Positions 22,267 to 34,600 are shown, counted from the first letter of the stretch. The stretch: DNA of 64,000 nt from Haliclona indistincta (GCA_964017065.1 OZ024791.1:8597322-8661321), one strand, 5' to 3'. Translations and numbers: made by a program. The notes: generated by a model from the letters alone, not told the origin.

Positions 22267-23346
22267 CTAATACTGATGATCAGCAACATGGAGATCCTTT
22301 GCTGCAGCAGCAGCCTGGTTTTCTCCAGTGTATTTTCCAACACTTGCGAGGCCATTGCACCTGGCACGATGCACGAGTACATCTTGAGCAGCCTTCACAT
22401 TCTCCTTCTTTCCTTGCCATGCCTGGAGTACACTAGCTTGCAGTGCTCGACCATAGGAGAAGGTGAGCTTCCATGGCCTGGCAGCCTCGCACTTGTTGAT
22501 GGCATTAAGATGAACAGTAGCTATAATCTCGGATTGGCCTCCAGACAGAAAAGTTACTCCGGGAACCGATATTGGGAGGGTACGCTGGAACACAGTGACA
22601 GTGGCTCTGGCGACCTCATTGGGAGAATATTTCTTGGCACAATCATGGCCGGGTAGGACCATGTTGGGTTTGAGAAGACTACCTTCCAGGTATACATGGT
22701 GATCACTGAGTGCCTTGTACACAGCTGCAAGGGTCCTCTCTGAGGCTACCATACATGCCTCTAGGTCATGTGATCCATCAGTGAGGATCTCTGGCTCCAC
22801 GATTGGCACCAGTCCATTCATCTGACAGATGCTAGCATATCGAGCGAGCACGTTAGCATTCTCCCTCACTGCCAGCTCAGTGGGTTTACCATCTCCAATC
22901 TTGAGTACACACCTCCACTTAGCAAAGCGAGCTCCATTATCGTAATAGTTCTTGCAGCGCTTCCCCAGATCGTCCAAGCCTTGAGTAGTGGTCTCCTCGT
23001 CAGTTCCCAGCAGCTGCACGACACCTTTATCCAGCTTGATGCCAGCAATAATTCCTCTCTCTCTGAGGATGTCCACGAAACGCCTGCCATCGTCTGCTTT
23101 TTGCCAGAACGTTTCGTCATACAGAATCACTCCACTGATGTAATTAGCCAGCTCCTTATCGCCAGTGAACAGCAACTGGCGGTAGGCACGACGGTTCTCT
23201 TCCGTGTTTTCAACGTTGATGTTGGCAAATCGTTTGCCGATTGTGCCAGTGCTTTCATCGGCTGCGAGCAGACCCTTGCCGGAAGCAACTACCGCACGCG
23301 CGTTTTCTGCGAGCTCCTTCTTCTGTTCTTCAGTAAGGTAAGGCAT
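22267..23346 (-). CDS. ALDO: Fructose-bisphosphate aldolase, class I
   Basis: Cleaves fructose 1,6-bisphosphate to dihydroxyacetone phosphate and glyceraldehyde 3-phosphate in cytosolic glycolysis. It is a complete single-exon ORF of 359 residues, close to the usual 360-364. Conserved features include [17 protein letters not shown] (active-site Asp), [38 protein letters not shown] (Glu), [15 protein letters not shown] with the Schiff-base lysine, and FLSGGQSE. The C-terminal residue is Tyr (HVADHQY), as in animal aldolases where it is needed for full activity. Its intronless structure contrasts with most neighbours. A shared promoter of 172 bp with HAUS8 has two CACGTG sites. Confidence 0.97.
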   Translation of the reverse strand: MPYLTEEQKKELAENARAVVASGKGLLAADESTGTIGKRFANINVENTEENRRAYRQLLFTGDKELANYISGVILYDETFWQKADDGRRFVDILRERGIIAGIKLDKGVVQLLGTDEETTTQGLDDLGKRCKNYYDNGARFAKWRCVLKIGDGKPTELAVRENANVLARYASICQMNGLVPIVEPEILTDGSHDLEACMVASERTLAAVYKALSDHHVYLEGSLLKPNMVLPGHDCAKKYSPNEVARATVTVFQRTLPISVPGVTFLSGGQSEIIATVHLNAINKCEAARPWKLTFSYGRALQASVLQAWQGKKENVKAAQDVLVHRARCNGLASVGKYTGENQAAAAAKDLHVADHQY

Positions 23347-23518
23347 TGTACCAGTGATCCAATTGGCTGATGTGCAGAGGAAATTTGATAGCAGCCCTTA
23401 TAACCTTTGCCGAGGTGCAGAAGGAAACAGTAGTCCACGTGGGCGTTGTTCAGGTGTGTTGGCACGTGATCTGCACATGACTAATGTTATAGAGCGGCGG
23501 TAAACACGAACTCTCAAG
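23347..23518. promoter_or_regulatory. Aldolase/HAUS8 bidirectional promoter with two E-boxes
   Basis: 172 bp between divergent start codons. CACGTG occurs at 23436-23441 and 23463-23468, 27 bp apart. Each contains the ACGTG core also bound by HIF-type factors. No TATA box is apparent. Confidence 0.6.
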
Positions 23519-26500
23519 ATGAAGAGAGCAACCAAACTATCTTTATACGTACCCGCCTCGCCTCTGAGCTTGTAAGTCAACCTTATTGTTCTCTCTATCT
23601 AGTACTGTGCTCACTACAGGAGCAAGCAATCTAGCAGTAGCAGTTGGCGCCATCACAAGGACATGGAGGAGCTTTCGTCGTCTCTGACCAGCAACAGTTC
23701 AGACTCACTCGCTAGTAGTCCTCGCAGGTATGTCTCCAGTAACATCCACTGGGTTTCTTAACCCCTGCATGTCTCTCAGAGGTGCTCCCAGGCCTTCTCC
23801 CACCCCTGCCATCCCCCTTCACTCACCCTCCCTCTCCACAATCAACAGCTCTCCTCCTGACTCCTCTATAGGCCACCATCATGTGGTGAGCTCCTAGCTA
23901 TAGCTGCCTCCATTCTTTGCTTCATCATTTCTCAGAGAAGTCCAGAGCTGCGTACCTCAGGTAACCCAGTGCTGATGGTGAGTGCTGACTGCAGCAGAGA
24001 GGAGCAGGAGCCAGGAGTTCAGGTATAGAGGTTGTGCACATACAACTTTGACGCACATTTTTCGTGTTAGTAACCGTTGCTACGACGCCATTTTGAGTGT
24101 CAGACAAGAAGTACTTTAGCATTTTTGATAGCTAGATAAAGCTGTACAGTCACGCTATGGTGCAAACAAGCACTGCTAGGTGGAATACAAGAATACTACA
24201 AGCTGTATGCACCAAGCAAGGGCTCTCTCGTGGAACGGCAGCACTTGCCTCCGCTCGAGGTACGGTATCCAGTTGGTTGAAGCCGTTCTAACAACACTGC
24301 TTTGACGTGGTATAGACTATAAGGACTCGTACGTACTGTACGAGCGAAGCCTGGTCACTGGAAGGTCTGTTTAAAGAAAGTCGCTATTCTTGCTCTGCCG
24401 CACTTCTTTGCTTCGTCTTCTGTGTAGCCCTGGTACTAAGCAAGACTGCTATCCACTTTTTACTGAGCGGTGCAGCTTACAAACGAGAGCAGAGCACGTT
24501 GTTTCTTGCAGTTGACACTCAAAATGACTGTGTGCATCACGTGCGATCGATTTGTGACGTCACACGCACAACCTCTATTGGATGAGGAGTTTAAGCCAGG
24601 AATACCCGAACTATTCTTTCTTGCTGCCCTTTGCACAATATAATCTACAGTGTCCTGGCTATTACTTGCCCGTTTTACATGGAAAATGGGTGTACCCACA
24701 CTCCAATAGCACTTGCCGTATTTGGAACAAAATTATTTCGTACTCTGCAATCACGAGAGACCCACATAGGGGTGGGTGGGTTGTGGGGAGGGCAAGAGGT
24801 GGCATTTTTTGGCGCTCTGGCAAAAGTAGGTGTATTTTCTTCCATCGCTCTTGCTGGTAGGGAATTTTTGCTGAAATCGTGTCTTCTCATTAAATATTCG
24901 CCCCTCTGTAACTTACAGACAGAGACCTTTTTGCAAAATCCCAAACATACGGTGTACCAAAGTTTATGTCTGACATTTTGTGTGGGTGTAGCATGCTCAC
25001 GAAAGAAACGCAGTTATTCGTCATTGGGTGGGGCTTGCTACGCCCACAAGACAGATGGCGACTTTCTTGGGTGATCAGTGTGACTGAGCAAGCCTTCAAC
25101 TAACAGTAGAAACCAAAATATTCGTAATCCTGATGTTAGGGCAATCCACCCTTAAACATGCTAATACATCTCTTATCCTCTCACAGGTTACCACTAATAA
25201 GGTGCCATCACCTGTGAAAGTTATCCGTCACTTCCCCCCTCCCCCTACTCCTCCTATCTCTTCAGTAGCTTCAACCGATCACGAGAAACGCTTTAGCTCA
25301 AATTTCACAGACTTTGCTCTGCCATCGTCTTCTCCAGTGACACGTCCTCTTGCAGCTACAGAAAATCGATTTAGCTCAAATTTCACATCGCCTCCTTATG
25401 CCTCCAAGGAAGCTTCCTTCACTGACTCAAGTACTGTAGTACCTGTATCCACTGACTCAAGTACTGCTCAGCACCATGAACAAAGCACCATTGATCAGTC
25501 TCTCAGCTTATCACAACATGTCCTATCAGCAACAGGTGAGAGTGATGACACTCATTCTTTGTTAGTTGATGGTCAATATTGTTAGGTCAAACTGTTATTG
25601 GCTCACCCAGTAGCTCAATACCGCAGGATAACAAGGGAGAGAGAAGAGTAAGGGTTGCAAGCAGGGATGACTCTGTACTGGACACCAAGACTACCAGAGT
25701 AGCTGGGAAAATGGGTGAGCATAGCCGAGCTCACAGTCTCCATTGCAGTGTACATTATTGTCTGTTCCTTCCTCAGTTACCTCTCAATCGGCCGATCTTG
25801 CTAATATTCTAGAGCAGAATGCGTCAAGGTAAAGTGATCCTCCATTATATGATCAGTGTTCTTTAACCACACGTACAGACCACAGCCAAAGAAATTAGTA
25901 AAGAAAGGTATAATACAAGTATCTCTGTCACTGTGTTGATGTGTGGTGATACAGGCAGTAGGGTTGTCCCATCCCGATACATGACAGCAGCTGCTAAGAA
26001 GCCTCCACAGATCACCTCCAACACTTTCACCAGTGCCGCTACCAGTAAGAGTAGCGCATCTGCTGCTAAATCAAAGAAGACACACAAGGTAAGTGGAGCA
26101 CTATTTGACTGACTGACTCACCTCTCTGTCTCTGATAGCCTCCTAAGGCATCAGACTCGTTTGGTACCTCTGCGTTCTGCACTCCTGGACTCCGCCCATC
26201 AGCTAGTGAGTGCTCATTACGTGTCTTCCATTACTGTGTGTCATCTCAAAGCAGCTACATCCACTCCTGCTGTTGCTGGCTCTCCATTGGGCCTTCGCTT
26301 TGATAATGTCTCACTGATCAACTCATCGCAAGGTGCACAATCTTCTTACAATGAAAGTGTGTCACCATCATGAGTTGATGTGTTCAGTCTCTGATCGTGT
26401 GTTTTTATGACGACAGTAACTACAGCACTGTATGACAGTAACTACAGCACTGTATGATAGTGACTACAGCACTGTATGATAGTAACTACAGCACTGTATG

Positions 26501-26914
26501 ATAGTGACTACAGCACTGTATGATAGTGACTACAGCACTGTATGATAGTGACTACAGCACTGTATGATAGTGACTACAGCACTGTATGATAGTAACTACA
26601 GCACTGTATGATAGTAACTACAGCACTGTATGATAGTGACATCTGATCTCAATGGTACAGGTCCACCTATTGCAGCTGCCACCAAAGGAGGCTCTAAAGA
26701 GACAAAGGTCAGTCTTTCACTCGCTTGCTCTTGCGACTAGTTCTCTACTGCCACAGACCAAACGCAAGCAGCCATTATTAGCTCCTCCTTCGTCGTCCAA
26801 ATCGTCTGGAACATCACCGTCTACTCTACTGCAGCACAGACTGATCCAAGCGGCTTACTTGGAAGTCATGGTATAACCTATCACTCGCTCGTGCCCTTGC
26901 CTTAATCTTCCTCT

Positions 26915-26990
<76 letters not shown>

Positions 26991-27872
26991 CCCTCTCTCT
27001 CTCTTTCTTTCTTTCTCTCCCTCTCTTTCCCTCCCTCCCCTCCTCTCTCTCTCCCTCCCCTCTTTCCCTCCCTCCCCTCCTTCCCTCCCTCCCCCTCCCT
27101 CTCTCTCTCTAGACTACCAGAGCACAGAAATGTCAAGAAGAACAGGCACAGGTTACCAGTCACTAAGTGCTGTGACTAACAGCCATATATCGTTCACAGG
27201 CACAGCTTACAGCATTATGGGAGGCAGTTGAGAAACAGAAGAGAAGAGAGGCCGAGATAATGAAAGCAGTGGAACATGAGAAAAGAATGATAGGGCTAGA
27301 GCGCTCACTAGACTATCAGGTACACACGTCTCTCACTCCCTAATATTCCTCGTTGTCTCTCTAGCTCCAAGGACTGGAACCAGTGTGTGAGCAACTGACC
27401 GAGACCCAACCTCAGTACACTAACATGATAGCAGCTCTAGACACCACTAGGCATGAACTACCCATGATAGGGATCAGCCCGCTGAATGAGAGTGAGTCTA
27501 GCCTCTCAAACTTGGTTACACTACCATACACACATGTGTACGCACATTGATATGTAGGTGAGCTGTTGCAGCAGTTCAGTGAGCTCGAGGCTCAGTTTGG
27601 AGACCTGATGTCTGAAATTAGAGAGAAGGTCACTGATGTGTCTTCAGTAGCTAGCTCCTCTCAGTGCCTCATCAAGACAGCTAGGGAAGAGCACCAGGAG
27701 ATGCAGAGGTGAGGAGAGAGAGAGAGGCATTCAATGAGCTATAGTTATGTGTGTGTGTTGCTGCAGCACTTCAAAGGAGATGGAGAATGCGATGAAATCC
27801 ATCATTCATGAGACCAGTTTGTTTTTTGAACAGCGACAAATAAATAAAGCATTAAAAGAAAGAAATCGTTGA
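23519..27872 (+). CDS. HAUS8: HAUS augmin-like complex subunit 8
   Basis: HAUS8 is the microtubule-binding subunit of augmin, which recruits gamma-tubulin to spindle microtubules for branching nucleation. The start MKRATKLSLYVPASPLSL opens a long Ser/Pro-rich basic N-terminus spread over many short exons, as expected for the disordered microtubule-binding region. Conserved marks are GSRVVPSRYMTAA (family GxRVxxSRY motif) and ALDTTRHELPM, which is nearly identical to the human HAUS8 motif. The C-terminal half is coiled coil: LWEAVEKQKRREAEIMKAVE, LLQQFSELEAQFGDLMSEI and the end INKALKERNR. Introns hold a 22-bp minisatellite (26411-26640) and a long CT tract (26916-27112). One intron, 24023-25186, is unusually long. 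The stop is 25 bp from the sulfotransferase stop on the opposite strand. Confidence 0.87.
24023..25186 (+). other. Unusually long HAUS8 intron with promoter-like motifs
   Basis: This 1,164-bp intron is about 15 times longer than most introns here. It contains a CACGTG at 24538-24543 and a perfect CRE (TGACGTCA) at 24555-24562, plus GT-box-like GGGTGGGGC and CTACGCCC near 25022-25048. A 44-codon ORF at 24157-24291 (MVQTSTARWNTRILQ...) has a helix-turn-helix-like hydrophobic pattern but no family I recognise. A 147-codon ORF at 24631-25074 has no recognisable domain and is probably chance. Confidence 0.5.
26411..26640. repeat. 22-bp minisatellite, about 10 copies (HAUS8 intron)
   Basis: Unit TGATAGTGACTACAGCACTG plus TA, with GTGAC/GTAAC and GATAG/GACAG variants. 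It occupies almost the whole intron between two HAUS8 exons. Confidence 0.95.
26916..27112. repeat. CT microsatellite and CCCT tract at a HAUS8 3' splice site
   Basis: About 30 CT units followed by CCCT/CCTC variants, ending CTCTCTCTAG directly before exon sequence ACTACCAGAGCACAG. Confidence 0.95.
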
Positions 27873-27897
27873 TTATAAAATGTGATCAAAGATTAAA

Positions 27898-29164
27898 TTA
27901 TCTGTGATCATAATGAATATTGTGTTTCGCTAGCAGTGGAGCTGCTTGATCGATGATTCTGTTCACTGCTTGCTTGTTATCGGGAGAGAAAGGGTCAAAA
28001 TTAAGATGAACTCTTCTCTTGAATAGTCCCTCCTTGTTCTGCTCAACACACTTCAGTCGCTCTTCTGACACGGGCATGTCTAGGAATTCAAGCATCCGTT
28101 TCAACTCATGTGTGAAGTTGGTCTGGATTCTCTCGTACTGTACGACTAGAGTCTCAATGTTACTCGCCTTTGACAGCCATGTGTGGAGCAGAACAACCCA
28201 CCCCATCCCCTTGTACTCAACAAACCAGTCCCACTTTGGGTTTCCTGAGATAGAGAGGGAGAGAGAGATGAGGAGTATGCACTCAGTGTTGAGAAGGAGC
28301 TTGCTTACCAATGAATGCTTGTTCACTAGCTACTCCAACATGTTGGTCTAGTGATGGCTGCATCATGCCGGCCCATCTTCTGTTCCCTTCACTGAGCAGG
28401 GCGTTATAAGGATTCCTGACCAGTACGATAGCTTTGTCGTACACTTTCTTGCTCAATGTCTGTTGAATGTCTGGCGGTAAGCTGGTAGTGTCTGCGTGAT
28501 GCGTCTTCACCACTAGGACGTTACTGCTGACCATGTACTCTCCAGGGTAAGTGATCTTGAGCCCAGGGTCACAGTAGATAGAGCCAGTATAGACACCAGT
28601 GGCTTGCTCCAGGATGTGCCTTACCCAGGTATTACCCGACCCTTGGAAACTGACCAGAGCTACTAGCGGATTGCTACCACTCTGGAATTGTCTCTGTTGA
28701 TAACAGGTCTTCTCATTGGAGCCCACTGACTGGAGGGTCATCATCTTAGCTGGAGAACAGGCATAGAATCTGCTCAATGACACTGGGTCCAGGTGACCCA
28801 GCCCTTTGATATTCTGAGGAGTCTTGTTGTGTTGTTTGTGCTTTCTCTTGATACTCTCAATTGGTACTAGGTTAGCGGGAAGGTTTCCCAGGAGTCCTCC
28901 TGTTGGTGAATTTGACATGTTGCTGGATAGTGGAGTGATTGAACAGCTGCAGCTAGACTCAGAGCAGAGGGTGTCCCGCCAGTAGTGGGGAATCACATTG
29001 AGGAGGAGTGAGCTCAACAATGCTACCACAGCAAGCTGCTGTCTGTAAGGGGTGTGGCTGCACCTTACCATCCTGGTAAGATGATTATAGTAACACTTGA
29101 GTAACGTAGTGACCCAACACAGAAGTGTAAAGCTTGAATACAGCTGCAGACGTCTCTCTTGCAA
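27898..29164 (-). CDS. WSCD-type sulfotransferase (type II membrane protein)
   Basis: Probable Golgi sulfotransferase using PAPS; vertebrate WSCD1/2 are reported to sulfate sialic acids. There are two exons, 28309-29164 and 27898-28244, joined at a GGA codon. The N-terminus has a hydrophobic anchor, LAVVALLSSLLLNVI. The PAPS 5'-phosphosulfate loop reads LVALVSFQGSGNTWVRHILE and is followed by QATGVYTGSIYCDPGLK, a WSCD hallmark. The 3'-phosphate site is AIVLVRNPYNALLSEGNRR. The second exon has GWVVLLHTWL, ETLVVQYERIQTN and CVEQNKEGLFKR. No WSC domain precedes the catalytic domain within this ORF, unlike vertebrate WSCD proteins. About 400 residues. The divergent neighbour AMD1 begins 247 bp away. 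Confidence 0.88.
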
Positions 29165-29411
29165 GCTCGGTTGCTTGCTTATAGCTAGTTCGCCATTCTG
29201 CAGTTTGTTTTCCCGCGCCTATTTCGTGATGATCGAGAATGACGTGATAACTAACTAATTTTGCGTAATCACATGACACACCCAGCAGCATGTTCTGTCT
29301 CTAGTTTCCTCCAATCGCTGTTTATAAGAGTGTAGCTGCCGGGCACAGACTGGTCCGGCTCTTTTCTATGCATCCCGTAGAATTCTACTTTCTGTTTGAC
29401 AGCGCAGTATC
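29165..29411. promoter_or_regulatory. WSCD/AMD1 divergent promoter with TATA-like box
   Basis: 247 bp between start codons. TTTATAAG near 29320 is a plausible TATA box for AMD1, which would place initiation near 29350 and include the uORF ATG at 29368 in the mRNA leader. This is inference from spacing only. Confidence 0.45.
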
Positions 29412-29415
29412 ATGA
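29368..29415 (+). CDS. 15-codon upstream ORF overlapping the AMD1 start codon
   Basis: The ORF starts ATG at 29368 and encodes MHPVEFYFLFDSAVS. Its TGA stop (29413-29415) overlaps the AMD1 ATG (29412) as ATGA. Mammalian AMD1 has a short polyamine-sensing uORF (MAGDIS), so a regulatory uORF here would fit known biology, although the peptide is different. Whether it is in the mRNA depends on the transcription start. Confidence 0.5.
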   Translation: MHPVEFYFLFDSAVS

Positions 29416-31513
29416 CAGAACCCGAGGCGGCCTACCTGTACAAGCGAAAGCGATCTTTCTCTGTGGAGGAAGTCGGATTTTTCGAGGCAGCGGAGAAACT
29501 GTTGGAGGTCTGGTTCGACATTCCGTCATCATGGACTTCTCGCGGTGGTCTGCGCACCATTCCAAGGTCGCCCCCTCGTCTGTTTGCACACAATTGCTAC
29601 GTGAGAATTTATATATTTTTTGCACTGCAGGTCAAAAATAGTAGCTCTGCTCAAGATTGTGAAGTGTCACATCATCAGTCAATGTAAAAGCAGCGCAATG
29701 GACGCCTACCTGCTCAGGTAACGTATACAGCCAACACGCTCTTGCTAACACCTCATACTGTACATAGTGAGAGCAGCATGTTCGTATCAACCAATCGATG
29801 CATCATCAAGACATGCGGTACTACCACCCTGCTCCACGCCATCGAGCCCCTCATCGAACTGGTGCAGACATCGATGCCTGGTACTGCAGTGCAGGTAAGA
29901 CTAGCTGCTAGGTAGCCCCACCCACTGACACACCTCGTCACACAGGACGTCTTCTACTCTCACAAGATGTTCAAACAACCTACCCTACAGCAAGCACCAC
30001 ACACTAGCCCCAGAGATGAGGTACAGCAACTCTTGTTGCACTAAACTCACTCTCTTTCTCCTTTTTATTAGACTGAGTATCTTGACAGCATATTCAAAGG
30101 TGAGCAGGTCGTGAATACACTTGTCTCATAAAGGTCATTATCCTCTCTCCATTAGACGGTTCAGCTTATGTACTGGGGCGATTAAATGGAGAGCGCTGGT
30201 AAGAGTGTCTGTCTGTCTGTGTTTATGCTACATTGATCTGCTGTAATATAGGTTTCTGTATATGAAGGAGAACCCTGATCGATCATCATCTATGGTAGAT
30301 CAAACTCTAGAGGTCAGCTACACGTGTACCTTCTCTCTCACTCTCTCGATCTCTCTGTAGTTGTTAATGACTGATTTTGATCCTTTCCACATTGGAAGAT
30401 TCTCATCTGGCGAGTACCCTACAGCTAAAGAGCTCACTAAGGTAGCTAGTCTAGTACCTATAGTCTGCTGTGAAGTTCCTGGTAATCAGCCATTGCTAGT
30501 GCTGTATCGTGAATACACCAAATGCTTGGCTTCCTTGTTTACTGGTAATATTCACTTTCTAGGCGACCGGCATTGCTGACCTAATCCCCGGATCAACAAT
30601 TGACTCATTCGTCTTCGAACCATGTGGATACTCCATGAATGCTATTATCGAGGTACGCAGATACACGATCCCCGGTCTTAAGCTCTCTCTCTCTCTCTCT
30701 GCAGGGTGACAAGTATTTCACCATCCACATCACACCCCAGGAGGAGTGCTCCTACGTCAGTTTCGAGACCAACGTTATTCTCAAGTCTTACAATTCTCTG
30801 ATCAAGAAATTGATGGACATTTTTCAGCCGGGAAAATTCACTGTCACACTGTTTGCAAACGAGGTTTGTAAGATAGTACGATAGCATGCAGCTGGAGAGC
30901 AGTGTTAAATTATAGATTGTAGTGCGAGGTAGAGATGTTCAGTTCCTGGACTAACATGTAGGCAGTGAATGGTGTCTGTGCCGGTACCTAATGTATATGA
31001 CAGTAATTTGCACCTTTTGACGCTACACCAGTCATTGCTTTTACAGGTATGTGCGTTGCTAGATGCTAATTGCGCTATTGGTGCTGCGCTTATCGACTTG
31101 CAGCTCTCAATTGAATACTTGCATTGAAAGAAGTGTCCATTATTGGTGCACTTTGTGTATTTCCTCCTGTGTAAATATTAGCAAACACCTAATACATTTT
31201 AGTACATATTTGCGCTAGCTAACTCTGCTCATTTGCCTTCTGTCAGCTTTCAAAAAGATTCCTAGTTACCTTACTAGTTGTATTTGCCTCAAAGAGAGAT
31301 GAAGCTCTTGTTATTGTTCCCTTCTTCCCTTAGGACGCCAAGTGTGGTTGGTCGTACACAGCAGTAGACCAGGAGCGGGTTGCTGGCTACACTTGCAAAG
31401 ACAAGCAGCTGTGTGCGTTTGTGTCCTACAATTTGACATTTGCCTTCTACGAAAAATCCACCACCCCCTCACCTAGCAATGGTGATCACATCATCTCCAA
31501 TGGGTCTCACTAG
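29412..31513 (+). CDS. AMD1: S-adenosylmethionine decarboxylase proenzyme
   Basis: Makes decarboxylated SAM for spermidine and spermine synthesis in the cytosol. Exons give VGFFEAAEKLLEVWFDIPS, GGLRTIPRSKIVALLK, and the autocatalytic cleavage region YLLSESSMFVS, where the second Ser after Glu becomes the pyruvoyl group. Next come IIKTCGTTTLLHAIEPLIEL, AYVLGRLNGERW, FLYM, LIPGSTIDSFVFEPCGYSMN, YFTIHITPQEECSYVSFETN and IFQPGKFTVTLFANE. The last exon, after a 470-bp intron, ends HIISNGSH. All catalytic landmarks are present, and the N-terminal extension (MTEPEAAYLYKRKRSFSVEE) is longer than in vertebrates. A 15-codon uORF overlaps the start. The stop is about 100 bp from the facing beta-helix gene. 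Confidence 0.95.
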
Positions 31514-31617
31514 CTGTAATCTAATGTAACCAGTGATTAGTGGTAATGATAAACACAATCTGAATATATTTATTAACATGTACAATAGTAGCACACAATA
31601 ATTTGTTATACACTCAA

Positions 31618-34600
31618 TCAATGTTGAATACTACCATGATGGTATTTGTCCGGATTGTTGATCCGATCCGGTATTTGTTCACTGATATCCAGCAGTCTCT
31701 CGTTCTCTCTGGATCTACCAGCAGAGCTGTGGTTCTTCCATTTGTTTTTGTTCTGTCGCACCAAATGGCGGATGACTAGTCCTGTCATGAAGATGACGGG
31801 CACTACCGTGAATATCATTAGGAAAGCATTAATGATGAATGACCCATTAGGAACAGCTGCATTATAGAATGCGAAACTCAGTACTAGACCAAGGATAGTC
31901 AAGATGAATAGATCTATAAGAGTATGGCGAGGTTTCTTGTATGGGTGGAGCATAGCGATCGAGGCGATGAACAAGAAAAGGGTGACCAAGTCAATGAGAC
32001 GAAGCAAGACTATGTCACTAGTAGCTGTCAAGACACAGAACGATATCAACCTCATTAAGAAATACATGGATGCGAAGTAGCGGCAATCTCTGGTTCCATT
32101 GGTACCGTCTTTATAGCTGCCTTGAAAAGCTTCCACTAACGTCCGCACGGCAGTGCTGTCTATGCGACAACGAGTTATAAACCTTTGAAAGAACGTGAAT
32201 GGGTATATGATCAGAAATATCGGAGGGAGAAGAAGTATGAATATGATAACAAGAAGGGCAAATACCATCTGGTAGATGTGCTCAGTGCTGGCGTACTCCA
32301 CGGACATGTCAGAGAATACACGAGGGGGACCAGTAACTTCACCCGTATGGCTGTACGTGTTCAGAGGGATGAGCATATAGAAGGAGACAAGGCACAACTT
32401 GGTGTAGGCAAGCAGGAAGAAGGTAGCAAAGGCGTCTATGATAGAGGTCCTCACCTCCCAGTTTCTTCTCCATCTTCCTACACACCGGCCGAATGGTTTC
32501 CACATCCAGACGAAGACCCGATATCCTCGAGCATGCAACTCAATGCAAACGTATGTGAGGCATATGAGTACCAGCGGATAGAATGCAAGGAGATACTGCA
32601 GAGCAAATGTGTCGATGGTTCGCATGTTTCTAGCGATGCAATATGGCGGAGCTATCGTAGAGAAGAAGTCAAGATTCCAGATACTGTATGGTAAGATGAA
32701 GAAAGAGAGAAGTAGCTTTGCTGCCCATTCATGACCAGGAAAGACATGTTCCAGCTGTGAGGTATAGTGAGCAACTGTGAGTGGATTGGTAACCATCTGA
32801 GCGAAGAAGACGTAAGCATTAGCTGGGCCCGAGGTAGCACTGATGTTAAAGATCACGACGACAAAGAAGAATATGGTCGCTGGAAGAATCTCTTGAACCA
32901 CAAACAAGAGCCAGTTGTACTTGACTTGTTCTTCGGTGCAATTCACACACTCATAGTTGAGATAGTTCACAGGAGCACTGGTACCATTAATGCACTCAGC
33001 ACACAGGTAGCCCTGCCGGTTCAGCTTGCTACAAGTGTAGTTATTCAACTCATAGATATTTTGAGGAAGAGGGTTGTATCCATCTTTGGAAAGGCTAGTC
33101 TTTGGAGCAGCTACAGCCCAAGCTCCACCCACTATAGTGTCAGTGGACTCATCGTAGGAAAGGAAGTTTCCCCAGTGAAGGTATGAAACGAACTCAGATG
33201 GTTGACATCGAACAGTGTATCGGAATCCTTGCCCGCACACACACGTAGACCAATTATGATTTGTGGTGCTTCTTGAGATAATAAAGCCAGGAGGACAATG
33301 AAGAAATGTAATACTGACTTCTGAATGAATTACCCGAGGACCCATTGTGTCCAGGATCAGAGAGTGTGTAGTACCAGGCTCACCATAGGCGGTCATACTG
33401 TTGTTTGATATGAACTCGCGTGTGGCGGCACCAAAACCTTTTTCAAATCGTGCACTGAACAAAGAATTTTCGCTCACATTTCTGCCAAAGTCGTTTTCCG
33501 AGACCAGTGGAAGTTGGTTTGTTTTACCGGGATACACATGCAGCTGGCTGGAATTAAGAGGATGAACAATACGGGCTACAGCAGTCCATATCTGTTGCTT
33601 TGTGCAGTCCGACGGGTGGTAATTCCAGTTGCTCCAGCAGAATGTCTGATTGACACTCTCCCTTTCTATACCATCTGGCTTAAACTGCCAATAGCAAGGC
33701 AGAACTGTTGGAGCATAGATGGAGTTGTTTCGACCACCGGCAATGTTGTTTCTGAACGTGAACGAAGCATTCCAATCTTCCGGATGGAGGGAAGGATCGC
33801 TGCTGTATTGAATGAAACATGAAGTGTGTCCGAGTAAGCTTTGGTAACCAAAATGTGCTACGTACAGTGCCCCTCCATACAAATGAGCACGGTTTTCACT
33901 GAAGAGTAGCCGACAGTTTCGTCCGATAGTCAGCAAAGCGGTGTTGAGCAGCGACAAAGCACCACCATTGTGTCCCGTGTTACCTGTGAAGACTACACTG
34001 GAGGAATCCAGTAAGCTGACGGTGCTCACAGACATTACGAGAGCTGTTCCATTGTTATTCATAAAACTAACCTCTCCTTGCAAGCACAGTGGTATCTTGT
34101 CATTGTTGACGGCACCTAGTCCATCTGTTAAGCCTTGATTTATGATCAAATGATTGCTCTTAAAGACAGATTCTGATATGACGATACACGGCATGAGGCT
34201 ATCCGTGACTAGTGCTTTAGAACAGGAGTGGAAAGCATATCCGACCAATCCCCTGTTCCCCTCGAACACACAGTTAGACAGCTGAAGATACTTGTCAGAC
34301 AGTTTGCTGTTTTTAGTGAGAACAATTGATAGACCTCCGCCGAACAAAGCATAGTTGTCAGTGAAATTACAGCCTTCAATAACAATGCTGCTGTTGATAG
34401 CAGTTGTGGCAGCATACACAATGGCTAACCCTCCTCCTTGGATGTCATATGGAGCTAAATCGTCACTGTTACAAAAATTGCTCTCGAAAGTCGATGAACT
34501 GATGTTGACTACGATATCGTGATGAACGCCTGACTCATACTCGTACTGCAGGTACACACCACCTCCATGGATCGCTCTGTTGTTGCTGAACCTGCTGCCC

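Noticed and set aside
24631..25074. 147-codon ORF in the HAUS8 intron
   Set aside because: No recognisable domain, no splice partners, and no codon or motif evidence of coding.
26411..26640. CRISPR-like array
   Set aside because: The units are contiguous 22-mers with no unique spacers, in an intron of a eukaryotic gene; it is a minisatellite.
28019..28351. 110-codon plus-strand ORF
   Set aside because: Antisense to the conserved second exon and acceptor of the sulfotransferase.
32185..32694. 169-codon plus-strand ORF opposite the first beta-helix gene
   Set aside because: Antisense shadow of the conserved membrane domain on the minus strand.
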